A stretch of 64,000 bases of DNA from Plesiocystis pacifica SIR-1 (lineage in GTDB: Bacteria > Myxococcota_A > Polyangia > Nannocystales > Nannocystaceae): positions 41,833-105,832 of the forward strand of contig NZ_ABCS01000026.1 of assembly GCF_000170895.1 (NCBI RefSeq), read 5' to 3'. The notes beneath the pieces were generated by a model. That model did not search any database. It was not told the origin of the DNA and was given only the letters and a program-made list of their open reading frames with translations. A program made the position numbers and the translations under genes. Numbering within the stretch: the stretch's first letter is position 1; each line of letters begins with the position of its first letter. This document shows positions 34,117 through 43,266 of this stretch, piece after piece.

Positions 34117-34566
34117 ATGTACTTGCGTAAGAACAAGGTCCGCTGTGGCGATTCTCGCCGAACCTACCTCTCGATCGCCCACAACGTCTGGTGGAGCAGC
34201 GAGGGCAACAAGAAGGCGCAGAGCCGTCCCATCGTGATCGCCTCCTTCGGCGTCGAGGACAAGGTCGACATCGAGCTCGCTCGTGATGTCGTGGTCGCCG
34301 TCGAGAACAGCGCCCCTCGCTACCCCTTCCGCCGCGGTGAAGGCAAGGCCGCGACCATGCGCATCGCCCAAGAGGTCCGCAAGATCGAGCCCTTCCTCAA
34401 GGTCCTCGTCAGCCGCAAGCTCGGCCTCGCCCAGCATCTCCCCCCCCACCCCGAGCGCGGCGCCATCCTCGAGGCCCTGATCAAGGCCAAGCTCGAGAAT
34501 CCCGAGCCGCATCACGCCCGCGAGGACGAAATCCTCGCCTCGATCCGCAACCGCCTCGGCGCCTAG
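34117..34566 (+). CDS. Small protein resembling the N-terminus of IS1634-type transposases
   Basis: 149 residues from ATG 34117, with AAGGA about 9 nt upstream. The N-terminal half (MYLRKNKVRCGDSRRTYLSI ... RPIVIASFGVED) resembles the first 60-80 residues of IS1634-family transposases, in which a beta-rich segment precedes the catalytic core. The C-terminal half is helical and basic. No catalytic DDE core follows, and no inverted repeats were seen. The gene has its own strong terminator and normal codon use, so it looks like a maintained stand-alone protein rather than debris. The family assignment is tentative. Confidence 0.5.
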   Translation: MYLRKNKVRCGDSRRTYLSIAHNVWWSSEGNKKAQSRPIVIASFGVEDKVDIELARDVVVAVENSAPRYPFRRGEGKAATMRIAQEVRKIEPFLKVLVSRKLGLAQHLPPHPERGAILEALIKAKLENPEPHHAREDEILASIRNRLGA

Positions 34567-34617
34567 CGTCGAACCCACGACTTGGCTTTTCTTACTTCTC
34601 CCCCACCCAATCCCCCC

Positions 34618-34650
34618 AGAGGCCCGACAGTCTGCGCTGTCGGGCCTTTT
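34618..34650 (+). terminator. Intrinsic terminator
   Basis: GGCCCGACAG-TCTGCG-CTGTCGGGCC followed by TTTT: a perfect 10-bp stem 50 bp after the stop of the small gene at 34117. It also lies just before the 3' end of the converging DTW gene. Confidence 0.85.
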
Positions 34651-34665
34651 CGTGCCTGTTCGTGG

Positions 34666-35373
34666 TCAATGGCCGAAGCGAGCCTGGCGAGCTTCGATCC
34701 ACTCGTTTGGGACCCGCGGGTCCGGGCGCTTGGCCTTCATGAACTGCATCGCCGCGGCCATGCGATCGAAGTGCGCTTGCATCTGCGCTGCGGGCTCGGG
34801 GCCCTCGAACAGCTCGACCACGCGGATCGCCGCCTCGAAGCTCGAGATCCGGCTGGGCTCCGAGGGCACGCGCACGCCCCAGTGCGAGGCCGGACCCTCG
34901 GGCAAGCCCCAGGCCTCCATGGCCGCGAGCTCGGGCACCCGTCGACTCATGCGCGCGCACTGAGCCCAGGTCCCGTCGAGGATGACCACGGCCAGGGTGC
35001 GCCCCGGCTCGGACTGGCTGTTGGCTTCGAGCGCGGCGATGCGCTCGGGGTCGAGGACCGGAGCGGGCTTGGGCGCCTGGCCCTCGGGGTCTTCGACGCG
35101 GGGAAAGACGAGCACGTAGTCGTGATCCGGGCGCACGAGCGGGCCCCCGTCCCAGGGCACGCCCCGCGCCCCGAAGTAGATCAGCTCGGCGTGGCTCAGC
35201 ACCTGAGGGATCATCCGCCCGGTGTTGGTCGGCTTGTTGCGCTCTTTGTTGTTCTGGACCACGAGCAGCTTGGTCCGCAGCTCGAGGCGCGGGCGCTGGT
35301 CGCAGATGCACAGCTCCTCGTGCAGGCCGCACTCGCGACAGCGCGCCATCGCAAAGCGTCGCTGGCCGCCCAT
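34666..35373 (-). CDS. tapT: DTW-domain tRNA-uridine aminocarboxypropyltransferase
   Basis: 235 residues. TapT-type enzymes transfer the 3-amino-3-carboxypropyl group of SAM to U47 of tRNA (acp3U). Seen: N-terminal zinc-binding CRECGLHEELCICDQ, VQNNKERNKPTNTGRM, the DTW-family core VVILDGTWAQCARMSRRVP, and SRISSFEAAI. The length fits the bacterial family (YfiP). ATG 35373 overlaps the TGA of the HD-domain gene (TGATG), so the two are translationally coupled. The symbol is inferred from the family. Confidence 0.85.
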   Translation of the reverse strand: MGGQRRFAMARCRECGLHEELCICDQRPRLELRTKLLVVQNNKERNKPTNTGRMIPQVLSHAELIYFGARGVPWDGGPLVRPDHDYVLVFPRVEDPEGQAPKPAPVLDPERIAALEANSQSEPGRTLAVVILDGTWAQCARMSRRVPELAAMEAWGLPEGPASHWGVRVPSEPSRISSFEAAIRVVELFEGPEPAAQMQAHFDRMAAAMQFMKAKRPDPRVPNEWIEARQARFGH

Positions 35374-36680
35374 CAGCGCAGGTCCTCGAGGGCGTCCGCG
35401 GCCGCGTGGCGCAGCTGGGTCGGGAACATGGCGCGGTGCGAGGTGTAGACCTCCGAGGCGAGGCCGTGGATCACCGGCGAGGCCTCGAGCAGGCTCTGGA
35501 CCCGCGGACCCGAGAGCACGACGAGGGCTTCGTCCTCGACGTAGGCCCGGGTCTTCGTGCGGTCGATGCCGGCGAAGTAGCGCGGATCGAGGCCGAGCTC
35601 GGCGACCAGCGGATCGATGCGCGCGCGCACCTCCTCGTCGCTGACCTCGTCGCGCACGCGCACGCTCTTGAACAGCTTGCGCTCGCGCAGCCCCTGGCTC
35701 AGCCCGCGCAGCACCGGATCGTCGCCGCGGGCGTAGTGCCACATCGCGGTCTCGAGCAACGCGTCGTCGAGGCTGATGTAGTCCTCCGTCGACAGCTGCG
35801 CCCCGCGGAACATCGCCGCCAGGGCGTCGGGCGTCCCGGGCACGCTCTCGCCGGCGTCGTGCAGCTCGTGCAGGCGACGGAACAGGCCGCGGAGCATGAC
35901 CTCCGCCGCGCGCACGGCCTTGTGCAGGTAGACCTGGCGATACATGTAAAAGCGCGCGAGGAAGAAGCCCTCGACGGCCGTGAGCCCCTTGGCGCCGTCG
36001 ACCGCCAGCGTCGCCGCGCTCGCGCCTGCGGGCAGGTACAGGCGCAGCGAGGCCAGCAGCCAGTCGAGGTCGAGGAGGCCGTAGCGCACGCCCGTCATGT
36101 GGCTGTCGCGCATGAGGTAGTCGCAACGATCGACGTCGAAGGTGCCCGAGACGGCCCGGGCGAGGTGGCGGATCGGGCACGCGCCGTGGATCAACCGCTC
36201 GACGGCCGCGGGCGCCTGGGGGTCGAACTCGTGGAGCACGCGGTGGACCTCCGTGTCTGGGTCGAGCAGCATCTGCGAGGTCCAGTCCTCGTGCATGCGC
36301 GCGTCGGGCAAGACGTGCTCGAAGGTGTGCGAGAAGGGCCCGTGGCCGAGGTCGTGGACCAGCGCCGCAGCCAGCGCGATCGCCTCCCAGTCGCTGTCGA
36401 TGCGGTCGTGCGCCGGGAGCTCGTCGGCCAGCGAACGCACCCGCTCGAGGTAGCGGCTCATCACGTAGGCCGACCCCACGGCGTGCGCGAAGCGAGAGTG
36501 CTCGCCGCCGGGAAAGGCCAGCGAGGCCAGGCCCAGGGCCCGGATTCGTCGCAGCCGCTGCACCTCGCGGGTGTCCATGAGGCGCACCAGCAGGCGGTAC
36601 GGGTCACCCGGTCCCGGCGTCGTCGGGGCGAAGGAGATCAGGCCGTGGACCGGGTCGCGGAGGATCACCGGGGCCGACAC
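35373..36680 (-). CDS. HD-domain phosphohydrolase (dGTPase/SAMHD1-like)
   Basis: 435 residues from a GTG at 36680 (VSAPVILRDPVHGLISF). The HD metal site is intact: a His-bearing GGEHSRFAHAVGSAYV, ALVHDLGHGPFSHTFEH with the HD pair, and the later Asp in SGTFDVDRCDYLMRDSHMTG. This pattern is typical of the bacterial HD proteins related to SAMHD1 and dGTP triphosphohydrolases. The start IxDPVHG is the usual N-terminus of this family. The substrate is unproven. The TGA overlaps the ATG of the DTW gene. Confidence 0.85.
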   Translation of the reverse strand: MSAPVILRDPVHGLISFAPTTPGPGDPYRLLVRLMDTREVQRLRRIRALGLASLAFPGGEHSRFAHAVGSAYVMSRYLERVRSLADELPAHDRIDSDWEAIALAAALVHDLGHGPFSHTFEHVLPDARMHEDWTSQMLLDPDTEVHRVLHEFDPQAPAAVERLIHGACPIRHLARAVSGTFDVDRCDYLMRDSHMTGVRYGLLDLDWLLASLRLYLPAGASAATLAVDGAKGLTAVEGFFLARFYMYRQVYLHKAVRAAEVMLRGLFRRLHELHDAGESVPGTPDALAAMFRGAQLSTEDYISLDDALLETAMWHYARGDDPVLRGLSQGLRERKLFKSVRVRDEVSDEEVRARIDPLVAELGLDPRYFAGIDRTKTRAYVEDEALVVLSGPRVQSLLEASPVIHGLASEVYTSHRAMFPTQLRHAAADALEDLR

Positions 36681-36837
36681 TACCCAATCGTCCGCGCCCC
36701 TGCTCGGGTGATGAGGCAATTGACCAGGACCCCCCCAGCCTTCCCTGGCCCTTGGCCGCAAAAAGGGGCGCGCGCTGCGGGCAATGATATGATCGGCTGC
36801 CCGAGCTTCGACCGCCGGATCCGGGACCGCCGTCACC

Positions 36838-39800
36838 ATGTTCACCTGCTCGAACTGCAGCCACACGATCGACGACTCCAAAGTGCGGCTTCCGCCTTTT
36901 TGTCCGCGCTGCGGAGCCTCCACCGGGAGCGGTCCCTCTCCTTTCGACGAACCCCTCCCCGACGAAGGCGGCAGCTCGCCGCTCCCGCCGCCCCCGCCCA
37001 TGGCCGGCTCGGCTCTGCCCCCGCCCCCGCCCTCGGGGCGTGGGTCCCCGTCCAAGACCCTGTTTGGCATGACGGGGCTGAGCCTCGACGAGAGCGGCAC
37101 CTTCTCGATTCCGCGCGACGACGACGACGACGAGCCCATGCGCGCGGCCCAGAGCGACGGCGGCCTGAGCTTTCCGGTCGACGACGATGACGACGACGGC
37201 GGCCTGCCCTTTCCGGTCGACGACGATGACGACGACGGCGGCTTGGCCGTCCCCGTCGACGACGACGATGACGGCGGCTTGGCCTTCCCCGTCGACGACG
37301 ACGACGAAGAGGAGGCCCTCGTCGCGGCCACGGCTCCGCCTCCGCCCAAGCCCCCGCTGCCGCCCCCGGCCCCGCCGATGGCCAAGGCCGCGCCGGTCTC
37401 GGGTCGCCCGCCAGCGCCGCCTCCCTTGAAAGGACGCGGGGTCGGCAAGCCTCCGCCGATCAAGAAGCCCGGCGTCGTCCCGCCGCCGCCCCTCGGTGGT
37501 CCCAGCCAGGGGCGACCGCCCGCGCCACCGCCCCTGGGCGGGGCCAAGAAGTCCGCCCCGCCGCCCGTGCCCGGTGGACCCCCCGCCTTCGGCCGCTCGG
37601 CGCCCGTGCGCGGACCGGGACCCGAGCGCGGACCGGGGCCCGAGCGCGGACCCAAGCCCTCGGCCCGCCCCGTGCCGCCCCGCGAGCCGACCCCGGCGCC
37701 CTCGAGCCTCGACTCGGGGACCTTCGACGTCGACGATCCCTTCTTCACCGGCAACCCCGAGGCGCTCCCCGAGCTCGAGTCGATCACCACCGGCGACATC
37801 AGCGAGTTCGAGTCCATGGACCACCCCGCGGCGATGAGCGGGGTCTCGGAGTTCGAGTTCCGCGACGACGACGAGGACGAGCCCATCGAGCTCGGGGACC
37901 TCGACGCGCCGCCGATCGACGCCACCCCGCGCCGCGCCCTGCCAAAGAGCGGCTTCGCGGGCCTCGACTCGGCCAACCCGGTGCTCGCCGAGGACAGCGA
38001 GATCACCCTCGAGCAATCGGGGCAGTTCGACAGCCTCGATCTGCCGACGCCGACGGACGACGACCTGACCCTCGACACCAGCGGGCCCTCGGCGCCAGCG
38101 CCCCGACCCGCGGCTCCGCCCGCTCCGCCCCAGCGCAAGCGCCCGACCTTCGGCAGCCTCGACAGCCTGCCCGCCCCCGCGACGCAGCAGCGCCCGGCCG
38201 ACGATCTGCCCATGCCCGCCGACGGCATCGGCGGCTTCGACGATCTGGCCGCGCCGACGCCGGCCGCGGCCCAGACCGGGGGTGGCGGTGGCTTCGACGA
38301 TCTGCCCATGCCCTCCCTCGACGGCGGCGGTGGCGGTGGCTTCGACGACCTGCCCATGCCTGCCCTCGACGGCGGCGACAGCTTCGGCGATCTGCCCATG
38401 CCGGCCCTCGATGACGAGCCCGCGGCGGAGCTCCCGACGGCGGCCGACAGCCTGATCCTCGACAACCTGCCCATGCCGGCGGCCGACCTGCCCACGCCGG
38501 CGGCCGACCTGCCCACGCCGGCGGCCGACCTGCCCATGCCGGCGGACGACCTGCCCATGGCCGTCGACGATCTGCCCATGCCGGCGGACGACCTGCCCAT
38601 GGCCGCGGACGACCTGCCCATGGCCGCGGACGACCTGCCCATGGCCGCGGACGACCTCCCGGGCCTCGTCGACGACTTCCCGGCGCCCAAGCCCGACTTC
38701 GAGAGCAACCTCGACATCCCCGACCTCGACCTCGACGCCGACGCCGACGTGCCCGACGAGGAGCTCGAGTTCGACGTCGACGAGGGCGACGGCAGCGAGG
38801 CCGCCGGAGAGATCCACTCCGACGCCAGCGAGGCCGCGGCCCAGTCGGGGGAGCGAGACAAGGACAAGGCCAAGACCAAGACGCGGGCCAAGATCCGCGT
38901 CAAGGGCCGAGACGCGTCGCCGGAAAAGGGCGGGCGCAGCATCGGCCGAATCGTCGCCTACAGCCTCGTGGGCCTGCTGGTCCTCGGCGGCGGCGGCTTC
39001 GTGGCCGCGACCCAGCTGGGCCTGCTCGGCGAGGGAGACACCGGCGCGCCCGCGGGCAGCAGCGGCGGCGACGGTGCCAGCGAGGGCGGCGATCAGGGTG
39101 CGCCCCGCGAGGCCGCCGAGCGCCCCGAGGAGATCCTCGCCAAGCTCGACCTCGACACCCCCGCGGCCTACGTCCAGGCCCTCGAGCGCTCGGCCAACGA
39201 CCCCGTCGGCCAGGCCGAGGCCGCCATGCTCTTGCACCTGCGCTACGGGCCCGATCCCGAGCGCCTGCAGATCGCGTCGACGGCCCTGGCCAGCTACCAG
39301 GGTCGACCCGAGCCCTTCATCGCGCGCATCGAGGGCCTCGGCCTGCTCGCCAACGGCGACACGGCGGGCGCCCTGGCCAAGTTCGGCGGCGAAGATCCGC
39401 GCAGCCAGCTCTACCGCGCGTGGGTCCAGCTCGAGACCGGCGACGTGGAGGGCGCCCGGGCCACGGCCGAGGCGGTCCTCACCCTGCGCCCCGAGGACCG
39501 CGCGGCCCAGCTCGTCGTGCTCGAGGCCCGCCTCGCGGCCAACTCCGACGACGGCCTCGCGGCCCTGCGCAAGGCGGCCAACGAGGCCCCCGATCAGCTC
39601 AGCCTGCGCGAGGTCCTGATGCGCTCGACGGCCGCCGAGGGGCTGCTCGCCGAGGCCGTCGCCGCCGGCAAGGATCTGCGCCCCGCGGTCGTCAGCGACG
39701 GCCACAAGGCCGAGCTGCTGCGCCAGCGCGCCCAGCTCTCGCGGCGTCAGGGCAACATCATCGAGGCGGTCCGCCTGCTCGAGCAGGCCCTGGCCACCGA

Positions 39801-41328
39801 CGCGGGGCTGCTCGCGGCGCGCATCGATCGCGTGATGATCTGGCTGGAGAACGCCAACTTGCCCGCGGCCAAGGCCGAGGTCGACGTGCTCGAACAAGAG
39901 CGGCCCGAGGACCCGGCGATCATCAAGCTGGCCGCGCGTCGAGACCTCGCCGAGGGCGAGTTCGTCCGCGCCCTCGAGCGCATCGGCGCCCTGGGGGAGC
40001 GCGCCGACGCCGAGGCGATGACCATCGCCGCCGAGGCCCACGCCCTCGAAAAGCGCGTCGACGAGGCCCGCCAGGCCTGGGCCCAGGCCCGCACCCTCGA
40101 CCCCTTCTACACGCCCTCGATGGAGGCCGAGGTCGCCCTGCTCCTCGACCTCGACAAGTCCGGCGAAGCGCTGAGCTTCATCGACGAGCAGCGCAAGGCG
40201 ATCGAGGCCACCGAGGACAAGGACAGCGCCGAGGGCCGCCGCGCTCGCTCGACCCTCGAGCTGCTCCGCGCCCAGATCCTCGAGCGCCAGCGCTCGCTGA
40301 CCGACGCCCTCGAGGCCACCGACGAGGCCCTGCGCATCGAGGCCGGCAACAACCACGCCCGCCTGCTCCGCGCCCAGATCCTCGACGCCCTCGATCGTCG
40401 CAAGGCCCACGAGGAGGCCCTCGTCGAGCTCTTCGATCGCACCGGCGGCTTCCCGGGCCTGACCGCCCCCCTGGGCGAGGTCTACCTGCGCAAGGGGCAG
40501 CTCGAACAGCTCGACGCGCTCATCGGCGAGCAGCTCTCGGAAGAGGGCGCGGCCGTCGAGATCCTGCTGACCGGCGCCTCGCTGCGCCTGGCGCAAGAGC
40601 GCTACGACGACGTCGAGAAGCTGGCCAAGGCCGTGCTCGAGCGCGACCCCAACCAGCTGCGCGCGCACCTGCTGCTGGGCCGCGCGTTGCTCGTCCAGGG
40701 CGACTACGTCGAGGCCCTGACCGAGATCCAGCAGGCCCAGACGACCGAGGGCGACACCGAGGTCGAGGTCTGGCTCGGCCAGGCCCTCGAGTACAACGGC
40801 CGGGTCCCCGACGCCAAGGGCCACTACCGCAAGGCCCTCGAGCTCGACGGCGACAACCGCATGGCCGCGGCCCTGCTCGGTCGCCTCTACGCCTACGACG
40901 GCGCCGCGCGCAAGGCCATCGAGCTGCTGACCCCCGTGGTCGCCGACAGCGACGACTACCCCTACGCCCACCTCGCCCTCGGGCTCGCCCACCGCGACCT
41001 CGGCAAGCGCGAGCAGGCCATCGCCGACTTCCGCAAGGCCCACGAGCTCGACCCCAACCTGTTCGAGGCCTACTACCAGGAGGGCCGCATGCTCAACGAC
41101 CGCAACCAGCACAGCGCCGCGGCCAAGGCCCTCCAGGCGGGGGTCGACAACGCGATCGAGTACGCGCAAGAGCGCCAGCTCATCGACACCTGGCGCCGCC
41201 TCGGCGAGAGCTACATGCGGCTGGGTCGGCGCGGCGACGCCAAGAAGGCCTTCGAGGAATACTTGAAGATCGCGCCGCAAAACGCCCCCGGCCGGCGCGA
41301 GGTCGAGCGGACCATGCGGGGCCTCTAG
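36838..41328 (+). CDS. Giant zinc-ribbon, transmembrane TPR protein
   Basis: 1496 residues. An N-terminal zinc ribbon (Cys4, Cys7, Cys22, Cys25; FTCSNC and FCPRCG) is followed by a very long low-complexity region: Pro-rich stretches, acidic runs (DDDDDGGLPFPV units at about 115-160) and repeated DLPMPADDLPMA-type units (about 455-615). A Lys-rich basic segment precedes a single membrane helix (about 702-728). The remainder (about 760-1490) is a string of TPR units. The ribbon-linker-TM-periplasmic TPR topology recalls myxobacterial envelope-spanning proteins of the motility/regulation machinery (for example the ribbon-bearing GltJ), but homology is not shown. It is the first gene of a plus-strand block leading into hisN. 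Confidence 0.7.
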   Translation: MFTCSNCSHTIDDSKVRLPPFCPRCGASTGSGPSPFDEPLPDEGGSSPLPPPPPMAGSALPPPPPSGRGSPSKTLFGMTGLSLDESGTFSIPRDDDDDEPMRAAQSDGGLSFPVDDDDDDGGLPFPVDDDDDDGGLAVPVDDDDDGGLAFPVDDDDEEEALVAATAPPPPKPPLPPPAPPMAKAAPVSGRPPAPPPLKGRGVGKPPPIKKPGVVPPPPLGGPSQGRPPAPPPLGGAKKSAPPPVPGGPPAFGRSAPVRGPGPERGPGPERGPKPSARPVPPREPTPAPSSLDSGTFDVDDPFFTGNPEALPELESITTGDISEFESMDHPAAMSGVSEFEFRDDDEDEPIELGDLDAPPIDATPRRALPKSGFAGLDSANPVLAEDSEITLEQSGQFDSLDLPTPTDDDLTLDTSGPSAPAPRPAAPPAPPQRKRPTFGSLDSLPAPATQQRPADDLPMPADGIGGFDDLAAPTPAAAQTGGGGGFDDLPMPSLDGGGGGGFDDLPMPALDGGDSFGDLPMPALDDEPAAELPTAADSLILDNLPMPAADLPTPAADLPTPAADLPMPADDLPMAVDDLPMPADDLPMAADDLPMAADDLPMAADDLPGLVDDFPAPKPDFESNLDIPDLDLDADADVPDEELEFDVDEGDGSEAAGEIHSDASEAAAQSGERDKDKAKTKTRAKIRVKGRDASPEKGGRSIGRIVAYSLVGLLVLGGGGFVAATQLGLLGEGDTGAPAGSSGGDGASEGGDQGAPREAAERPEEILAKLDLDTPAAYVQALERSANDPVGQAEAAMLLHLRYGPDPERLQIASTALASYQGRPEPFIARIEGLGLLANGDTAGALAKFGGEDPRSQLYRAWVQLETGDVEGARATAEAVLTLRPEDRAAQLVVLEARLAANSDDGLAALRKAANEAPDQLSLREVLMRSTAAEGLLAEAVAAGKDLRPAVVSDGHKAELLRQRAQLSRRQGNIIEAVRLLEQALATDAGLLAARIDRVMIWLENANLPAAKAEVDVLEQERPEDPAIIKLAARRDLAEGEFVRALERIGALGERADAEAMTIAAEAHALEKRVDEARQAWAQARTLDPFYTPSMEAEVALLLDLDKSGEALSFIDEQRKAIEATEDKDSAEGRRARSTLELLRAQILERQRSLTDALEATDEALRIEAGNNHARLLRAQILDALDRRKAHEEALVELFDRTGGFPGLTAPLGEVYLRKGQLEQLDALIGEQLSEEGAAVEILLTGASLRLAQERYDDVEKLAKAVLERDPNQLRAHLLLGRALLVQGDYVEALTEIQQAQTTEGDTEVEVWLGQALEYNGRVPDAKGHYRKALELDGDNRMAAALLGRLYAYDGAARKAIELLTPVVADSDDYPYAHLALGLAHRDLGKREQAIADFRKAHELDPNLFEAYYQEGRMLNDRNQHSAAAKALQAGVDNAIEYAQERQLIDTWRRLGESYMRLGRRGDAKKAFEEYLKIAPQNAPGRREVERTMRGL
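38460..38660 (+). repeat. Tandem coding repeat (DLPMAADD units)
   Basis: About eight units of 21-24 bp coding DLP(M/T)(P/A)A(A/V)DD within the linker of the giant TPR protein. Neighbouring units such as GACCTGCCCATGGCCGCG are identical in DNA, showing recent expansion. Confidence 0.8.
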
Positions 41329-41340
41329 CGGGCGCTGCCC

Positions 41341-42147
41341 ATGGCACAGACCCTCGACCTCGACGCGCTCGTCGCCTTCGCGCACGAGCTGGCCGACGCG
41401 GCTCGGCGCGAGACCTTGCCTCGCTTTCGCTCGGCGCTCGCCGTCGACAACAAGCTCGCCGCCGACTTCGACCCGGTGACCGACGCGGATCGGGAGGCCG
41501 AGCGCGCGATCCGGGCGCTGATCGAGCGCCGCTACCCCGAGCACGGCATCCTCGGCGAAGAGCACGGCGAGCGCCTGCCGAACGCGCAGCTGCGGTGGGT
41601 CCTCGACCCCATCGACGGCACGCGCTCGTTCATCTGCGGCGCGCCGACCTGGACCACGCTGATCGCCCTCGAGCGCGGGCCCGAGCCCATCCTCGGCGTG
41701 ATCGACCAGCCGCACGTCGAAGAGCGGTGGATCGGCGCGGGCGAGCGCGCGTGGCTGCACCGCCGCGCGAGCGTCCGCGCCATCACGACCAGCGGCTGCG
41801 AGCGCCTCGCCGACGCGCGCGTCTCGACCACCGATCCGCGCGCGGTCGGCTACTTCGACGCCGCCGAGGAGGCCGCGTTCGCGCGCCTGGCCCGGGCGTG
41901 CAAGCTGGCTCGCTTCAGCATGGACGCCTACGCCTACGCGCTGCTCGCCATGGGGCAGCTCGACCTCGTCGTCGAGTCGGGCCTGAAACACTACGACTAC
42001 GCCGCGCTCGCGCCGGTCGTTCGGGGGGCCGGCGGCGTCATCACGGATTGGCGAGGTGAGAGCTTCGACGCCGACGCGGGCGGTCACACCGTGGCCGCGG
42101 CGACGCCCCAGCTGCACGCCGAAGCCCTCGCCATGCTCGGGCGCTGA
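41341..42147 (+). CDS. hisN: Histidinol-phosphatase, inositol-monophosphatase family
   Basis: 268 residues. It dephosphorylates histidinol phosphate, the penultimate phosphate step of histidine synthesis. Metal-site motifs: FDPVTDADREAE, ILGEEHGE, LRWVLDPIDGTRSFICGAPTW and, near the C-terminus, LKHYDYAALAPVVRGAGG. The RSF-after-DPIDGT phrase is typical of the HisN type rather than inositol phosphatases, and hisH, hisA, hisF and hisIE lie 7 kb downstream on the same strand. ATG 41341 is 12 bp after the TPR gene stop. Confidence 0.85.
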   Translation: MAQTLDLDALVAFAHELADAARRETLPRFRSALAVDNKLAADFDPVTDADREAERAIRALIERRYPEHGILGEEHGERLPNAQLRWVLDPIDGTRSFICGAPTWTTLIALERGPEPILGVIDQPHVEERWIGAGERAWLHRRASVRAITTSGCERLADARVSTTDPRAVGYFDAAEEAAFARLARACKLARFSMDAYAYALLAMGQLDLVVESGLKHYDYAALAPVVRGAGGVITDWRGESFDADAGGHTVAAATPQLHAEALAMLGR

Positions 42148-42277
42148 CTGCCAGAGGCCCGAGGGGCCGCGCCCCTGGACGGTTCTGAGAAACTCGGGCC
42201 TGGGCGTCAGAAGCCCCGGCGCGCCCTGCTACCATGCATCGCCCGCGCCTTGCTCGAGCAGGGCCGGCGAGGCCACC

Positions 42278-43261
42278 GTGAGCGCTAGCCCCGACCTTTC
42301 CCACTTCGTCCAACACCGACTGCTCGACGTCTACGAGCAGGGCATGGCCCGGCAGGGCTACGCCTACGGCGTCGACCTCCGGCGCTCGCGCTGGCTGTCG
42401 AGCTCGACGGTCGGCAACACCCTCGTCCGCACCGTCGACCGCGCCTGGCCGCGTCTGGCCGCCCAGCTCATGGAGGACGCGCTGCTCGACGCGACGGCGG
42501 CCCCGGTCCCGCTGATGCGCGAGATCGGGGGGCACATCGCCCTGCTGCGCGCGCCCTTGCCGACGCTGCGCGTGGTCCGGCCCGAGCAGCGCGGTCGCTG
42601 GCCGCTGGTCGCCAGCCTCGGCGCGACCCGAGGCGGCGCGCGCTGGCTGATCGTCGACGCCGAGGCCCTCGCCGCCCTGGCCCCGAGCGCCCGCGCCTTT
42701 GCGATCGGCTCGGGCCTGGGCCACCTGCACTGCGACCACGCGGTGTTCTTCACGGCCCACCTGTTCGCCGGTCGCCGCGAGGGTCGCCTGGGCATCCGGG
42801 GCCTGCGCGGCGCCCTGAGCCCGTGGACGCGGGTGATGGTGTTCTCGGCCGACCGCGCCGGGCTGCTGTGCTGCGGAGACCTCGACGCCGCCATCGAGAT
42901 GCTGAGCAACCCGCCCGTGGTCCTGACCCGCTCCGGCGAGCACCTGCACACGCCCCTCGACGGCGCGCCGCAGCTGACCGCCTCGGACTGGCTGCCCGAC
43001 GGCCCCTCGACCCAGGCGCGGATCCAGGCGCTCACGGACTTCGCCCGCTCGGGGGTCTACGCGCGGATCCAGGCGACCCGCGCCCGCCGGGCCGAGCTCA
43101 TCCGCCAGATCGGCGAGGGCGCCCGGCCCAAGTCGGACGCCGAGCCCAAGTCGGGCGCGTCGAAGCCCGACGAGCCCGACGCCAACCTCCACGTGCCCGC
43201 CGACGCCTGGTCCCTCGCCCGCGTCGACGCCCGCCTCACCGACCGCCTGGGGATCCTGTGA
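42278..43261 (+). CDS. M48-peptidase-like protein with degenerate zinc site
   Basis: 327 residues from a GTG at 42278. Residues about 110-190 follow the M48 metallopeptidase pattern WLIVDAEALAALAPSARAF then AIGSGLGHLHCDHAVFF. In active M48 enzymes this is (A/V)IGHELGH followed by xxxxH; here HE is replaced by Ser145-Gly146 while the second His (149) is kept. The catalytic Glu is gone, so it is likely a pseudo-peptidase or a binding module. No signal peptide or clear membrane helix. It ends 6 bp before a dynamin-like GTPase (or overlaps it if GTG 43258 is used), so the two belong to one operon. Confidence 0.6.
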   Translation: MSASPDLSHFVQHRLLDVYEQGMARQGYAYGVDLRRSRWLSSSTVGNTLVRTVDRAWPRLAAQLMEDALLDATAAPVPLMREIGGHIALLRAPLPTLRVVRPEQRGRWPLVASLGATRGGARWLIVDAEALAALAPSARAFAIGSGLGHLHCDHAVFFTAHLFAGRREGRLGIRGLRGALSPWTRVMVFSADRAGLLCCGDLDAAIEMLSNPPVVLTRSGEHLHTPLDGAPQLTASDWLPDGPSTQARIQALTDFARSGVYARIQATRARRAELIRQIGEGARPKSDAEPKSGASKPDEPDANLHVPADAWSLARVDARLTDRLGIL

Positions 43262-43266
43262 CCGCC

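Noticed and set aside
36604..42117. Very long open frame on the minus strand opposite the TPR protein and hisN
   Set aside because: It is antisense to two well-supported genes, has no recognisable motif and is rich in Arg/Gly/Val, as expected for shadow frames in high-GC DNA.
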